Assembly: GCF_008033115.1 (NCBI RefSeq)
Contig: NZ_CP041203.1
Coordinates: 4,402,001-4,466,000, forward strand
Reading direction: 5' to 3'
DNA length: 64,000 nt
Source: Cellulomonas sp. Y8
GTDB taxonomy: Bacteria; Actinomycetota; Actinomycetes; Actinomycetales; Cellulomonadaceae
The notes under the pieces were generated by a model. It was not told where the DNA came from. It did no database searches and was given only the letters and a program-made list of their open reading frames with translations. The first letter of the stretch is position 1. The number at the start of each line of letters is the position of its first letter. Below, piece by piece: positions 41,566-50,216 of this stretch. The translations under genes were made by a program, and so were the position numbers.

Positions 41566-42642
41566 TCAGGCAGCGACCTTCCGGCCCGCGAGGTGCTCCA
41601 GGAGGCGGTCGAGGGGCCACGCGTCGAGCACCCGGTCGGGCCCGATGCCGTGCGCGGCGGCCCGGTCGCAGCCCACCGGCTGCCAGGACAGCTGCCCCGG
41701 CGCGTGGGCGTCCGTGTCGACCGTGAACAGGCAGCCGGCGTCGACCGCGACGTCGAGCAGCGCGTGCGGCGGGTCCAGCCGGTCGGGCCGGCAGTTCACC
41801 TCGACGGCCACCCCGTGCTCGGCGCAGTCGGCGAAGACAGCGGCCGCGTCGAACTCGCTCGGCGGGCGCTGCCGCTTCCCGGTGAGCTGCCGACCGGTGC
41901 AGTGGCCGAGCACGTCGACCCGCGGGTTCGCGACGGCCGCGCGCATCCGCCGGGTCATCGCGGCCGAGTCCATCCGGAGCTTGGAGTGCACGGACGCCAC
42001 GACGACGCCGAGCCGGTCCAGCAGCTCGGGCTCCTGGTCGATCGACCCGTCGTCGAGGACGTCGACCTCGATGCCGGTGAGCACCCGGAACGGCGCGATC
42101 GCCCGGTTCAGCGCCTCGATCTGCTCGATCTGCGCGCGCAGCCGCGCCGGGGACAGGCCGTTGGCCACGGTGAGCCGCGGCGAGTGGTCCGTGATCGCGA
42201 GGTACTCGTGCCCGAGCTCCATCGCGGCCAGCACCATCTCCTGGGCGGTGGTCGAGCCGTCGCTCGCCTCGGTGTGCGCGTGCAGGTCGCCGCGCAGGGC
42301 CGCCCGCAGCGCGGCGCCGTCCCCGGTCGGCTCCGCAGCCGGGTACGTGTGCTCCAGCTCGACCAGGTAGGGCACCGGCCCGCCCGCGGCCGCGGCCGCC
42401 GCCACCTCGGCGGTCCGGGCCCCGACGCCGGGCAGATCGGTCAGCGTGCCCGCGGCGAGGCGCGCGCGGACCTCGTCGGGCCCGGTGCGCTCCAGCGACC
42501 GGACGGCCGCCCGGAACGCGTCGGCGCGGTACGACGTGGCGCCGCCGCGCTCCAGCAGGAACGCGGCGCGCCGGAGCGCGGCCACGACGGCCTCGTGCAC
42601 GGGCGCGGCGTCGGCCGGGTCGCCCGGGATCGCTGTCGCCAC
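41566..42642 (-). CDS. PHP-domain phosphoesterase with N-terminal helix-hairpin-helix region
   Basis: 358 residues. Residues 1-90 resemble the 8-kDa/HhH part of PolX (LTDLPGVGARTAEVA). The PHP domain spans about 115-345 with all metal motifs: RGDLHAHTEASDG, LAITDHS, LTGIEVDVLDDG, VVASVHSKLRM, VDVLGHCTGRQL, VEVNCRP and TVDTDAHAPGQL. The nucleotidyltransferase palm of PolX is absent. It could trim 3' ends during repair; its place directly behind ku (3-nt gap, GTG start) supports a repair link. Biochemical activity unproven. Confidence 0.85.
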   Translation of the reverse strand: MATAIPGDPADAAPVHEAVVAALRRAAFLLERGGATSYRADAFRAAVRSLERTGPDEVRARLAAGTLTDLPGVGARTAEVAAAAAAGGPVPYLVELEHTYPAAEPTGDGAALRAALRGDLHAHTEASDGSTTAQEMVLAAMELGHEYLAITDHSPRLTVANGLSPARLRAQIEQIEALNRAIAPFRVLTGIEVDVLDDGSIDQEPELLDRLGVVVASVHSKLRMDSAAMTRRMRAAVANPRVDVLGHCTGRQLTGKRQRPPSEFDAAAVFADCAEHGVAVEVNCRPDRLDPPHALLDVAVDAGCLFTVDTDAHAPGQLSWQPVGCDRAAAHGIGPDRVLDAWPLDRLLEHLAGRKVAA

Positions 42643-42645
42643 GCG

Positions 42646-43683
42646 TCAGGACGCCCGCTTGCGCCGGGTGCGCGCGGGCTTCTCGTCGGCGGCCTTGTCC
42701 TCGGCGGGCTCGGCGTCGGCCTTCTTGGCGCGGGACCGGGTCGCCGCCGGCTTCTTGGCGGGCTTGTCCTCGTCGTCGGCCGCCGCGGCCTTCGCGCGGG
42801 ACGACGACTTCCGGGCCGGCGCCTTCTTCGCGGGCTCCTCGTCAGCCGCGGTGTCGGACCCCGTCCCGGACGACGCCGCCGACCCACCTCCCCCGCCGCG
42901 CGCCTTCTCCACGCTGCGCTGCAGCGCCGCCAGCAGGTCGACGACCTCGCCCGCGGGCTGGCCGCCCTCGCCGACCTCCTCGGCCTGCGGCACCGCCTGC
43001 GTGCGGCCCGACGACACCTTCGCCTCGATCACCTGCTCCAGCGCGGCGCGGTACCGGTCCTCGAAGCCGGACGGGTCGAAGTCGCCGGCCAGGGACTCCA
43101 CGAGCGAGGACGCCATCGCGAGCTCCTGCGGCTTGACGGTGACGTCCTGGTCGAGGATCGGGAAGTCCGCCTCGCGCACCTCGTCCGGCCAGAGCAGCGT
43201 CTGCAGGCAGATCACGTCGTCCCGCACGCGCAGCACCGCCATCGACTCCCGCTGCCGCAGCGCGACCTTGACGACGGCCATCCGGTCGGTGCTGGTCAGC
43301 GCCTCGCGGAGCAGGGCGTACGGCTTCGCGGCCGTGCGGTCCGGCTCCAGGTAGTAGGTCTTGGCGAGCAGGATCGGGTCCACCTGGTCGGCGGGCACGA
43401 ACTCGATGACCTCGATCTCGCGCTCGGTGGCGAGCGGCAGCTGGTCGAGGTCCTCGTCGGTGAGGACCACGAGCTGCCCGTCGTCCGTCTCGTAGCCCTT
43501 GGCGATCTCGCTGTACTCGACCGGCTCGTCCTCGATCGAGCACACCTTGCGGTACCGGATCCGGCCGCCGTCCTTCTTGTGCACCTGGTGCAGCGGCACC
43601 TCGTGCTCCCCCGTGGCCGCGTAGAGCTTGACCGGCACGTTGACCAGACCGAACGCGACGGCGCCCTTCCAGATCGCGCGCAT
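42646..43683 (-). CDS. ku: Ku protein, non-homologous end joining
   Basis: 345 residues, ATG at 43683 with GGGGAGGG upstream. The Ku core covers residues 1-255: MRAIWKGAVAFGLVNVPVKL, the bridge region with HKKDGGRIRYRKVCSIED, ILLAKTYYLEP, LLREALTSTDRMAVVKVALR, LQTLLWPDEVREADFPI, and the ligase-recruiting PQAEEVGEGG region. A Lys/Ala/Glu-rich tail of ~90 residues with KPAKKPAA-type repeats follows, as in actinobacterial Ku proteins whose basic tails bind DNA internally. It is divergent from the ligase gene and coupled to the PHP gene. Confidence 0.95.
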   Translation of the reverse strand: MRAIWKGAVAFGLVNVPVKLYAATGEHEVPLHQVHKKDGGRIRYRKVCSIEDEPVEYSEIAKGYETDDGQLVVLTDEDLDQLPLATEREIEVIEFVPADQVDPILLAKTYYLEPDRTAAKPYALLREALTSTDRMAVVKVALRQRESMAVLRVRDDVICLQTLLWPDEVREADFPILDQDVTVKPQELAMASSLVESLAGDFDPSGFEDRYRAALEQVIEAKVSSGRTQAVPQAEEVGEGGQPAGEVVDLLAALQRSVEKARGGGGGSAASSGTGSDTAADEEPAKKAPARKSSSRAKAAAADDEDKPAKKPAATRSRAKKADAEPAEDKAADEKPARTRRKRAS

Positions 43684-43740
43684 CGTGACCACCCTCCCCG
43701 GCGCGGAGCACTCCCCCGCGACGACTCCGCGTGCTGTGGG

Positions 43741-43746
43741 CAGGAT
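43741..43746 (+). promoter_or_regulatory. -10 box of a leaderless promoter for the ligase gene
   Basis: CAGGAT 6 nt before the GTG at 43753, in the 69-nt gap shared with ku. Confidence 0.4.
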
Positions 43747-43752
43747 GGACCC

Positions 43753-44688
43753 GTGCAGCCCATGCTCGCCACCCCTGTCCCCGTCCCTGGCCGCCTGCCC
43801 GCAGGTCCGGGCTGGCGGTTCGAGGTGAAGTGGGACGGTGTCCGCATCCTCGCCGACACCACGGGAGACCGCCTCCGGATGCTCGGCCGCAACGGCCGGG
43901 ACGCCGCACCGGCGTACCCCGAGCTCGCGGGGCTGGCGGGCCTGCCGCCGGGCACCGTGCTCGACGGCGAAGTGGTGGCGATGCGGGACGGGGTGCCGTC
44001 GTTCCCCGCCCTCGCCGAGCGGATGCACGTCCGGGACCCCGCGCGCGCCGCCGCCCTCGCCCGCCGGGTGCCCGTGAGCTATCTCGTGTTCGACGTACCC
44101 GTCCTCGCGGGCGAGGACCTCACCCGCCGGCCGTTCGACGAGCGGCGCGCCGCCCTGGAGTCGGTGCCGCTGCCCGAGCACGTCCAGCTGTCGCCGGTGT
44201 ACTCCGACGGCGACGTGATCTGGTCCGCCACCCGGGCGCAGGGCCTGGAGGGCGTGGTGGCCAAGCGCGCCGGCTCGACGTACCAGCCCGGCCGCCGGTC
44301 CGGCGACTGGCTCAAGGCGGTGCACCACACCACCCGCACCGCGCTCGTCGGCGGCTGGCGCCCCGAGACGACCGGGAGCGGCCGGATGGGGGCGGTGCTG
44401 CTGGGCGCCCCGGACGCGGCGGGCGGCCTGCGCCTCCTGTGCCGCGCCGGCAGCGGGCTGGCCGGGGCGCTGGCCCGGGACCTCACCGCGGCGCTGCGGC
44501 CGCTGGAGCGGCCGACGTCGCCGTTCGCCGAGCGGCTGGAGCCCGTCGACGCCCGGGGCACCGTCTGGGTGGAGCCGGAGGTGCTGCTCGACGTCCGCTA
44601 CCTCACCCGGACGCCGTCGGGTCGGCTGCGGCAGCCGGTGCTCCGCGGGCGCCGGGACGACACCGCGCCCGACCCCTGGGAGGCCTGA
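43753..44688 (+). CDS. ATP-dependent DNA ligase (LigC/LigD-ligase type)
   Basis: 311 residues. Motif I is EVKWDGVR with the adenylated Lys26; further motifs are LDGEVVA (III), YLVFDVPVLAGEDL (IIIa), GLEGVVAKRAGSTYQPG (IV) and WLKAVH (V). The OB domain follows, with VEPEVLLDVRYLTRTPSGRL near the end. Small stand-alone ligase, lacking polymerase and phosphoesterase domains of full LigD. Its divergent pairing with ku strongly implies a role in end joining. It seals nicks using ATP (EC 6.5.1.1). Confidence 0.92.
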   Translation: MQPMLATPVPVPGRLPAGPGWRFEVKWDGVRILADTTGDRLRMLGRNGRDAAPAYPELAGLAGLPPGTVLDGEVVAMRDGVPSFPALAERMHVRDPARAAALARRVPVSYLVFDVPVLAGEDLTRRPFDERRAALESVPLPEHVQLSPVYSDGDVIWSATRAQGLEGVVAKRAGSTYQPGRRSGDWLKAVHHTTRTALVGGWRPETTGSGRMGAVLLGAPDAAGGLRLLCRAGSGLAGALARDLTAALRPLERPTSPFAERLEPVDARGTVWVEPEVLLDVRYLTRTPSGRLRQPVLRGRRDDTAPDPWEA

Positions 44689-44820
44689 CCCGGGACGCCC
44701 GCCGCGTGCGACCGCGCGCGCCCGCACCCGTCCGACCTGCGATTGCGCGACCAGGGAGGTTGCGGCAGCGTGGGTGCCAGCCGGCGCCGTCGGGCGCCGA
44801 GGACCGCAAGGAGGAGACTG

Positions 44821-45405
44821 ATGGTTCGCCGCACGGAGCTGCCGAAGTACACCGTCCCGTCGCTGAGCGTCGAGGACGGCCGCACGATCGCCGCGATCCT
44901 CCAGCAGCGCCTCAACGCGCTGAACGACCTGGCGCTCACGCTCAAGCACATCCACTGGAACGTCACCGGCCCGCACTTCATCGCGGTGCACGAGATGATC
45001 GACCCGCAGGTCGACGCCGTGCGCGCCATGGTGGACGCGATCGCCGAGCGCATCGCGACCCTCGGCGTGGCCCCGGTAGGCACCCCCGGCGCGCTGGTGC
45101 AGGACCGCAGCTGGGACGACTACTCGATCGGCCGGGCCGGCGCGATCGAGCACCTGGGCGCCCTGGACGAGGTCTACGTGGGCGTCGTCACCGACCACCG
45201 CGAGGCCGCGGCCGCGACCGAGGACCTCGACACGGTCACGAACGACCTGCTGGTCGGCCACCTGCACGAGCTGGAGCTGTTCCACTGGTTCGTGCGCGCG
45301 CACCTCGAGAACGCGGGCGGCGAGCTGAGCACCGCGGACGCCGAGGGCGAGCAGGAGTCGGCGCGGGACGCCGGCGCCGCCGCGAAGGACCCGTCCTCCG
45401 TCTGA
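44821..45405 (+). CDS. dps: Dps-family ferritin-like protein
   Basis: 194 residues, ATG preceded by AAGGAGGAG. Four-helix Dps core with the inter-subunit ferroxidase motif LKHIHWNVTGPHFIAVHEMI, DPQVDAVRAMVDAIAER at residues 41-77, and LHELELFHWFVRAHLENAGG near the end. It oxidises and stores iron with H2O2 and protects DNA. A ~25-residue Ala/Glu/Asp tail extends beyond the usual length. It stands alone between terminators and next to repair genes. Confidence 0.95.
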   Translation: MVRRTELPKYTVPSLSVEDGRTIAAILQQRLNALNDLALTLKHIHWNVTGPHFIAVHEMIDPQVDAVRAMVDAIAERIATLGVAPVGTPGALVQDRSWDDYSIGRAGAIEHLGALDEVYVGVVTDHREAAAATEDLDTVTNDLLVGHLHELELFHWFVRAHLENAGGELSTADAEGEQESARDAGAAAKDPSSV

Positions 45406-45412
45406 CGGCTCC

Positions 45413-45439
45413 GGTCGCGCGGGCCGGGCCCGCGCGACC
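45413..45439 (+). terminator. Terminator of dps
   Basis: A perfect 12-bp stem (45413-45424 with 45428-45439, GGTCGCGCGGGC) with loop CGG, directly after the stop. Confidence 0.7.
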
Positions 45440-45450
45440 CCCGGATCGCC

Positions 45451-45484
45451 GAGGCCCCGGTCACCAGAGGGTGGCCGGGGCCTC
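45451..45484 (-). terminator. Terminator of the small acidic-protein gene
   Basis: GAGGCCCCGG at 45451-45460 pairs with CCGGGGCCTC at 45475-45484; an inner ACC/GGT extends it. It lies 17 nt after the stop at 45502. Confidence 0.6.
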
Positions 45485-45501
45485 GTGCCGCGCGGGCGGG
45501 G

Positions 45502-45711
45502 TCAGAGCCGCTCGGGGTCGTCCCAGTCGTCCGACGCCGCGATCGCCTCGTCGTCGGGGAGCAGCTCGCTGTCCCGCAGGGTGCGCGGCGCACCGGCCGG
45601 GTCGCCGCCCGAGCGGACGTCGGTGGCGCGGAGCTCGGCCTCGGACGGCAGGGCCTCGGCGCGGTGGTTCGCGGCGGTCTCGGAGGTGAGGTCACGGGGG
45701 CGGGTCGTCAT
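45502..45711 (-). CDS. Small acidic protein of unknown function
   Basis: 69 residues from the ATG at 45711. Hydrophilic and acidic towards the C-terminus (LRDSELLPDDEAIAASDDWD); no helix-turn-helix, membrane or metal motif. Probably disordered. Supported mainly by normal codon use and a terminator behind it. Confidence 0.55.
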   Translation of the reverse strand: MTTRPRDLTSETAANHRAEALPSEAELRATDVRSGGDPAGAPRTLRDSELLPDDEAIAASDDWDDPERL

Positions 45712-45763
45712 GCCTCGGTTGTACCGCGTCGCGGCGGCGGCCACCAGCCCGGGCGGCGCGGGG

Positions 45764-46915
45764 TCAGCCCCCCAGCACCGCCCGCGCCCACACCCCGAGC
45801 GTCCCGCCCGACGTCAGCACCACGAGCCAGCCGATCGCGACCTGCGCGACGGACGCCACCACGATCGCGACCCGCCGCCGCGGCCCGGGGTTCCGCGGCG
45901 CCAGCAGCAGCACGTACAGCGCGGTCAGCACGATCCAGGTCTGGCCCGCGGCCTCGCGCAGCCCGAGCCACAGCGACAGGTACAGCCCGACGACGGCGAT
46001 GCCCGGCGCGATGAGCGACCACGGGTCCCGGACCGCACGCACGGTCGACGCGACCAGGACCAGCGGCGCGGCGAGCAGCGCGAGGGCGATCTGCCGCAGC
46101 GCCTCCGCCGCCGAGGCACCCGCGCCACCCGGGAGCCAGCCCGCGGGCGTCGCCGCCTCCATGCCCCCGAGGGGGTCGGACGAGAACCACCACGACGCGT
46201 ACAGCCAGAACGCGACGGCCGCCACCGCGGGGAACAGCAGCACCGCGACGGTCGCCTCGTTCGCCCGCCGCCCCGACCGGCCCGCGCGCCGCGCGAAGAA
46301 CGGCGCGACGGCCGCGAGCGTGAGCGCGTACAGCCACGCGCCCGGGTCGAGCATGACGGCCACGCCCAGCGCGAGGCCCGCGCGGAAGCCCGCCTCGGTG
46401 GACCGCTGCTCGACGAACGCGGCGATGCCGTCCAGCGCGAGCACGAGCAGCGCGACGCCCAGGAGCGACACCAGGTCGTTCGACGCCAGGTAGTACAGGG
46501 GCGGGGTCAGCACCAGCGTCCCGAGGACGGCCGCGGTCGCCCACGGGCCGAGGCCCTCGCGGACGAGCACCGCCGCGAGCCGCTGCAGCGTGAAGCCGAG
46601 CACGGCGGCGGCGAGCAGGCTCATGGCCGGCGTGCTGCCGCCGAGCAGGGCGGACACCGCGGCCGACAGCGGCGGGAACACGCTCGCGATCCAGGACAGC
46701 CCGCTGTCGCCCCACTGCACGAGCGCGCCGCGGTCGGCCAGCGCCTCGTTCGCCGCGGGTACCCAGCCGGCCGCCCGGGAGAGGAGCGCGACCGCGACGA
46801 ACGGCAGCGCCAGCGCGACCCGCAGCCCCCAGCGCGCGGCGGGGCGGACCGGCCAGGTGTCAGCCGCGTACCGACGCGGGGACGTGCGCGGCAGCGGCGA
46901 CGCCAGTGAGGCCAT
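45764..46915 (-). CDS. Polytopic membrane protein downstream of the GT2 gene
   Basis: 383 residues with about nine membrane helices (e.g. VALALPFVAVALLSRAAGWV, LLAAAVLGFTLQRLAAVLV, LVSLLGVALLVLALDGIAAF, AVLLFPAVAAVAFWLYASWW, LIAPGIAVVGLYLSLWLGLR). The start overlaps the glycosyltransferase gene by 56 nt, so they are translated together. A loop with ALADRGALVQWGDSGLSWI and the LYYLASNDLVSL segment recall GT-C-type membrane glycosyltransferases, but no catalytic motif is certain. It may assist polymer synthesis or export. Confidence 0.7.
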   Translation of the reverse strand: MASLASPLPRTSPRRYAADTWPVRPAARWGLRVALALPFVAVALLSRAAGWVPAANEALADRGALVQWGDSGLSWIASVFPPLSAAVSALLGGSTPAMSLLAAAVLGFTLQRLAAVLVREGLGPWATAAVLGTLVLTPPLYYLASNDLVSLLGVALLVLALDGIAAFVEQRSTEAGFRAGLALGVAVMLDPGAWLYALTLAAVAPFFARRAGRSGRRANEATVAVLLFPAVAAVAFWLYASWWFSSDPLGGMEAATPAGWLPGGAGASAAEALRQIALALLAAPLVLVASTVRAVRDPWSLIAPGIAVVGLYLSLWLGLREAAGQTWIVLTALYVLLLAPRNPGPRRRVAIVVASVAQVAIGWLVVLTSGGTLGVWARAVLGG

Positions 46916-48734
46916 GTGCGGTCTTCTCCCAGTAGTGCGGCTTCGTGATGAGCTGCCAGAGCGCCTTGTACGCGGCGACGGAGTGCAGCAGCCAGTACGC
47001 CGGGTTCGCCAGGCCCCACAGAACGAGGCCGTACCGGCGGCGCTTGAAGGCGCCCATCATCGAGACGTAGATCATGAGCGCGCTCCCGACGCCCAGGTTG
47101 AACAGCGACAGCCAGAGCACCCAGCCGGGGAACAGGAACGACAGCTGGTGCGGGTCGAGGAGCAGCGACGCGAAGAACACCGCGTACAGCAGCGGCACCG
47201 CGAGGAAGGTCGCGGGCGTGCCGCCGACGAGGAACAGGAACGACAGCGTCTGCCGGAGACCGGCCACCTTCACGAGCCGGAACGGCTGCCGCAGGTGCAC
47301 CAGCGTCGTCTGCATGTAGCCCTTGATCCACCGGGAGCGCTGCCGCACGAAGTTCGGGTAGGAGGTGTTGGCCTCCTCGTACGTGGTCGAGTCGATGACG
47401 CCGACCCGCATCCCCTCGGCCGACGCCCGGATGCCCAGGTCCGCGTCCTCGGTGACGTTGTACGGGTCCCAGCCGCCGAGCCGGCGCAGTCCGCTGACCC
47501 GGAAGTGGTTCGACGTGCCGCCGAGCGGGATCGCGAGCCTCCCGTACTCCAGCCCGGGCAGCATGTAGTCGAACCAGAACGAGTACTCCAGCGTGAACAT
47601 CCGGGTCAGCGGGTTCTCGTCGGCGTTGAAGTAGTTGAGCGCGGCCTGCACGCAGACCAGCTCCTCCCCCGCCTGCCGGAACGCGAGCACGGCCTTCTTG
47701 AGCTGGTCGGGCTCGGGCTTGTCCTCGGCGTCGTAGATCACGAGGTACTCGCCGGTCGCGAACTCCAGGCCGACGTTGCACGCCTTGGGCTTGGTCTGCG
47801 GGGCGCCGGCCGGGACGGTGATGAACCGGAAGTGCGCCGGCGGGTGCGCCGCCTCCGCGGCGGCGCGGGTCTCGGTGTCGTCCTCCTCGACCAGGATCAG
47901 CACCTCGAGCAGGTGCGCCGGGTAGTCCAGTGCGCCGAGGTTGCCGATGAGGTTGGCGACGATGTTCGCCTCCTTGTACACGGGCACCAGGACCGTGTAC
48001 CGGGGCAGCTCGTGGTCGGGCAGGGCTGCCAGCTCGGCGGGGTCGGTGCGCGTCACGTGCTCCATCCGCGCGCCGCGCAACGACGCCCAGAACTTGAACC
48101 CCGTCCCCACCAGGAACGCCAGCCCGACCACCACCGACAGCGTGACGACGACCGCGCGCAGGTCCGCCACCGCCGCGAGCACGACGAGGACCAGCGCGAC
48201 GACCAGCGCGACCCGCTGCCACGGCACGAGGACGGTCCGGGCGGACTGCGCCGGTGAGCGGCCCCACAGCCCGAGGCTCGCGCGCTCCCGGAGGTCCGAC
48301 CCGTAGCGGTCGAGGACGGCCTGCTGGAAGTCCCACCGGTCGGCGAGCACGAGGAACGGCTCCTCGCCCAGCGCGCTCGCGATCGCGGCGCGGCGCTCGG
48401 GCGTCGGCTCGTCAACCACGGCCACCACCAGGGTGCCGTCGCCGCGGCGCTCCAGCGGCAGCCACTGCTCCGCGAGCACGCGGCCGACATCCACGCCCTG
48501 CGCGTCGAGCGCCTCCGTGATCCGGGTCGGCACGACGTACGGCAGGCCCCACAGGTCGCCGAGCGCGCGGGTCAGGGACTCCGAGTCGATCGCGCCGATC
48601 GCGATCAGCACCTGCCCGATGTAGGCGCCGGACTCCGCGGCGACCCGCTCCGCGGCGTCCAGCGTCGCCTTGCTGACCAGGCCCCGGTCGACCAGGTGGT
48701 CCCCCACCCGCCGGTCCTGCTGATGTCGTGCCAC
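46860..48734 (-). CDS. MshEN-GT2 fusion: probable c-di-GMP-responsive membrane glycosyltransferase
   Basis: 624 residues, GTG at 48734. Residues ~8-150 form an MshEN/GspE-N domain (RRVGDHLVDRGLVSKATLDA, IGQVLIAIGAIDSESLTRAL, LWGLPYV); several MshEN domains bind c-di-GMP. Two membrane helices (about 170-215) lead to a processive GT2 domain with VLVPVYKEANIV, the DxD-like VIYDAEDKPEPDQL, TEDADLGIRASAEG and the acceptor motif QRSRWIKGYMQT, followed by four helices. E. coli NfrB has the same two domains in reverse order and makes an exopolysaccharide under c-di-GMP control. The EAL gene next door supports the same logic. The polymer is unknown. Confidence 0.88.
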   Translation of the reverse strand: MARHQQDRRVGDHLVDRGLVSKATLDAAERVAAESGAYIGQVLIAIGAIDSESLTRALGDLWGLPYVVPTRITEALDAQGVDVGRVLAEQWLPLERRGDGTLVVAVVDEPTPERRAAIASALGEEPFLVLADRWDFQQAVLDRYGSDLRERASLGLWGRSPAQSARTVLVPWQRVALVVALVLVVLAAVADLRAVVVTLSVVVGLAFLVGTGFKFWASLRGARMEHVTRTDPAELAALPDHELPRYTVLVPVYKEANIVANLIGNLGALDYPAHLLEVLILVEEDDTETRAAAEAAHPPAHFRFITVPAGAPQTKPKACNVGLEFATGEYLVIYDAEDKPEPDQLKKAVLAFRQAGEELVCVQAALNYFNADENPLTRMFTLEYSFWFDYMLPGLEYGRLAIPLGGTSNHFRVSGLRRLGGWDPYNVTEDADLGIRASAEGMRVGVIDSTTYEEANTSYPNFVRQRSRWIKGYMQTTLVHLRQPFRLVKVAGLRQTLSFLFLVGGTPATFLAVPLLYAVFFASLLLDPHQLSFLFPGWVLWLSLFNLGVGSALMIYVSMMGAFKRRRYGLVLWGLANPAYWLLHSVAAYKALWQLITKPHYWEKTAHGLTGVAAAAHVPASVRG

Positions 48735-48764
48735 GCCGCCCCCGTCCCGTCCTGACCCGCGGCC

Positions 48765-48770
48765 ACGCTA
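48765..48770 (-). promoter_or_regulatory. Candidate -10 box for the MshEN-GT2 gene
   Basis: TAGCGT on the minus strand, 30 nt before the GTG at 48734, in the 120-nt gap shared with the divergent EAL-DICT gene. A GGGAC/GGGGG stretch could serve as ribosome site. Confidence 0.35.
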
Positions 48771-48854
48771 GCCCGAGCGGGCGTCGCGCGCCGCGCCGCA
48801 CACGCCGACGACCAGGACCTTCAACATCGGCGCGCGCCTGCCGATCAGGACGAG

Positions 48855-50162
48855 GTGACCCTCCTGTCCGCTCCGGAGCACCCCGGCCGGCTGCCCGTGC
48901 CGGAGCTGCTCCGCACCGGCGGGGTGCACTGCGCGTACCAGCCGGTCGTCGAGCTCGCGACGGGCGAGGTGCTCGGCCGCGAGGCGCTGCTGCGGACGCC
49001 GGCGGACTCCGGCTGGCGGTCGCCGCTCGAGGTGCTGGACGCGGCGGAGCAGGCCGGCCTCCTCGGCGAGCTGGAGCGGGCGGCGATGTCGCGCGCGCTC
49101 GCGGACGCCGAGGCAGCGGCGGGCGGGGCGTCCCACACCCTGTTCCTGAACATCGAGCCCCGCACGCTGTCCCGGCACCTGCCGCTCGTGCTCGAGACGC
49201 TCGCGCGGCGCGGCCCGCAGGTGCGCGTGGTGGTCGAGATCACCGAGCGCGCGCTCGCCCTCGACCCGGCCGGGATGCTCGACGCGGCGGCCCGGCTGCG
49301 CGCGGCCGGGTGCGCCATCGCCCTCGACGACGTCGGGGCGGTCCCGGAGTCGCTCGCGTTCATCCCGCTGCTGGCACCCGAGATCATCAAGCTCGACCTG
49401 CAGCTGCTCCGCACGCTCGAGGACCCGGAGACCATCACGGTCGCGGGCGCGGTCCGAGCACGGGCCGAGGCGACCGGCGCGCGCGTCGTGGCCGAGGGCA
49501 TCGAGACCCAGGACGACCTGACGCGGGCGCTCGTGCTCGGCGCCGACCTCGGCCAGGGCTGGTTCCTCGGGCGGCCGCACCGGACGCTGCCCGCCGGCGA
49601 ACGGCACGCCGGGCGGCTCCCGCGACCGCACGCCCCGCTCGGGGGCGCCGCCACGCCGTTCGAGGTCATCGGGACGCGCCGGGCCGTCCGCCTGGCGCCC
49701 AAGCGCCTGCTGCTCCCGCTGTCCCGGACCCTCGAGGCCGCGGCGGTCGCGCACCGGGTGCCCCCGGTGGTGCTCGGCGCGTTCCAGGACGAGCGGTTCT
49801 TCACCGGCCGGTCCGCGCGGCGCTACGAGCGGCTGGCCGGGGCGCTGCCGTTCGTCGGGGCGCTCGGCACCGGCCGGCCGGCTGAGCTGCCGACCGAGGT
49901 GCGGTGGGCGTCGCTCGACCCCGCCGAGCCGCTCGCCCAGGAGTGGGCGGTGGTGGTCCTGGGGGCGCACGAGTCGGTGGCGCTCGTCGGGCGCGAGATC
50001 GACGGGCCGCGGTCCCGGCACTCGGCGGCCCTCGGCGCGCCCGTGGGGTCGCCCGAGGACGACGAGCGGGAGTTCGCGTTCGCGGTGACGCACGACCACG
50101 GGCTCGTGGCGGAGGCGGCGCAGAGCCTCCTGCGCCGGTTCCGGGCGGACTCCCCGGCCTGA
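48855..50162 (+). CDS. EAL-domain phosphodiesterase with C-terminal DICT sensory domain
   Basis: 435 residues. EAL domain at about 25-250: CAYQPVVELATGEVLGREAL (intact Glu-Ala-Leu), LFLNIEPRTL, VVEITERALAL, ALDDVGAVPESLAFI, EIIKLDLQLL, VAEGIETQDDL and GQGWFLGRPHR. The usual DDFGTG is DDVGAV; both Asp remain. Residues ~270-400 form a DICT domain (FEVIGTRRAVRLAPKRLLLP, VPPVVLGAFQDERFF, VVVLGAHESVALVGREIDGP), often coupled to light or redox signalling proteins. Divergent from the GT2 gene, 120 nt apart, so probably it sets c-di-GMP locally for polymer synthesis. Confidence 0.85.
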   Translation: MTLLSAPEHPGRLPVPELLRTGGVHCAYQPVVELATGEVLGREALLRTPADSGWRSPLEVLDAAEQAGLLGELERAAMSRALADAEAAAGGASHTLFLNIEPRTLSRHLPLVLETLARRGPQVRVVVEITERALALDPAGMLDAAARLRAAGCAIALDDVGAVPESLAFIPLLAPEIIKLDLQLLRTLEDPETITVAGAVRARAEATGARVVAEGIETQDDLTRALVLGADLGQGWFLGRPHRTLPAGERHAGRLPRPHAPLGGAATPFEVIGTRRAVRLAPKRLLLPLSRTLEAAAVAHRVPPVVLGAFQDERFFTGRSARRYERLAGALPFVGALGTGRPAELPTEVRWASLDPAEPLAQEWAVVVLGAHESVALVGREIDGPRSRHSAALGAPVGSPEDDEREFAFAVTHDHGLVAEAAQSLLRRFRADSPA

Positions 50163-50202
50163 CGGGCCGGGCGCCCCGCGGGCGGGGCGGGCGCGACGGG
50201 CC

Positions 50203-50208
50203 TAGGTT
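50203..50208 (+). promoter_or_regulatory. -10 box of a leaderless promoter for the M20 peptidase
   Basis: TAGGTT 8 nt before the ATG at 50217. Confidence 0.45.
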
Positions 50209-50216
50209 CGGGGGGC

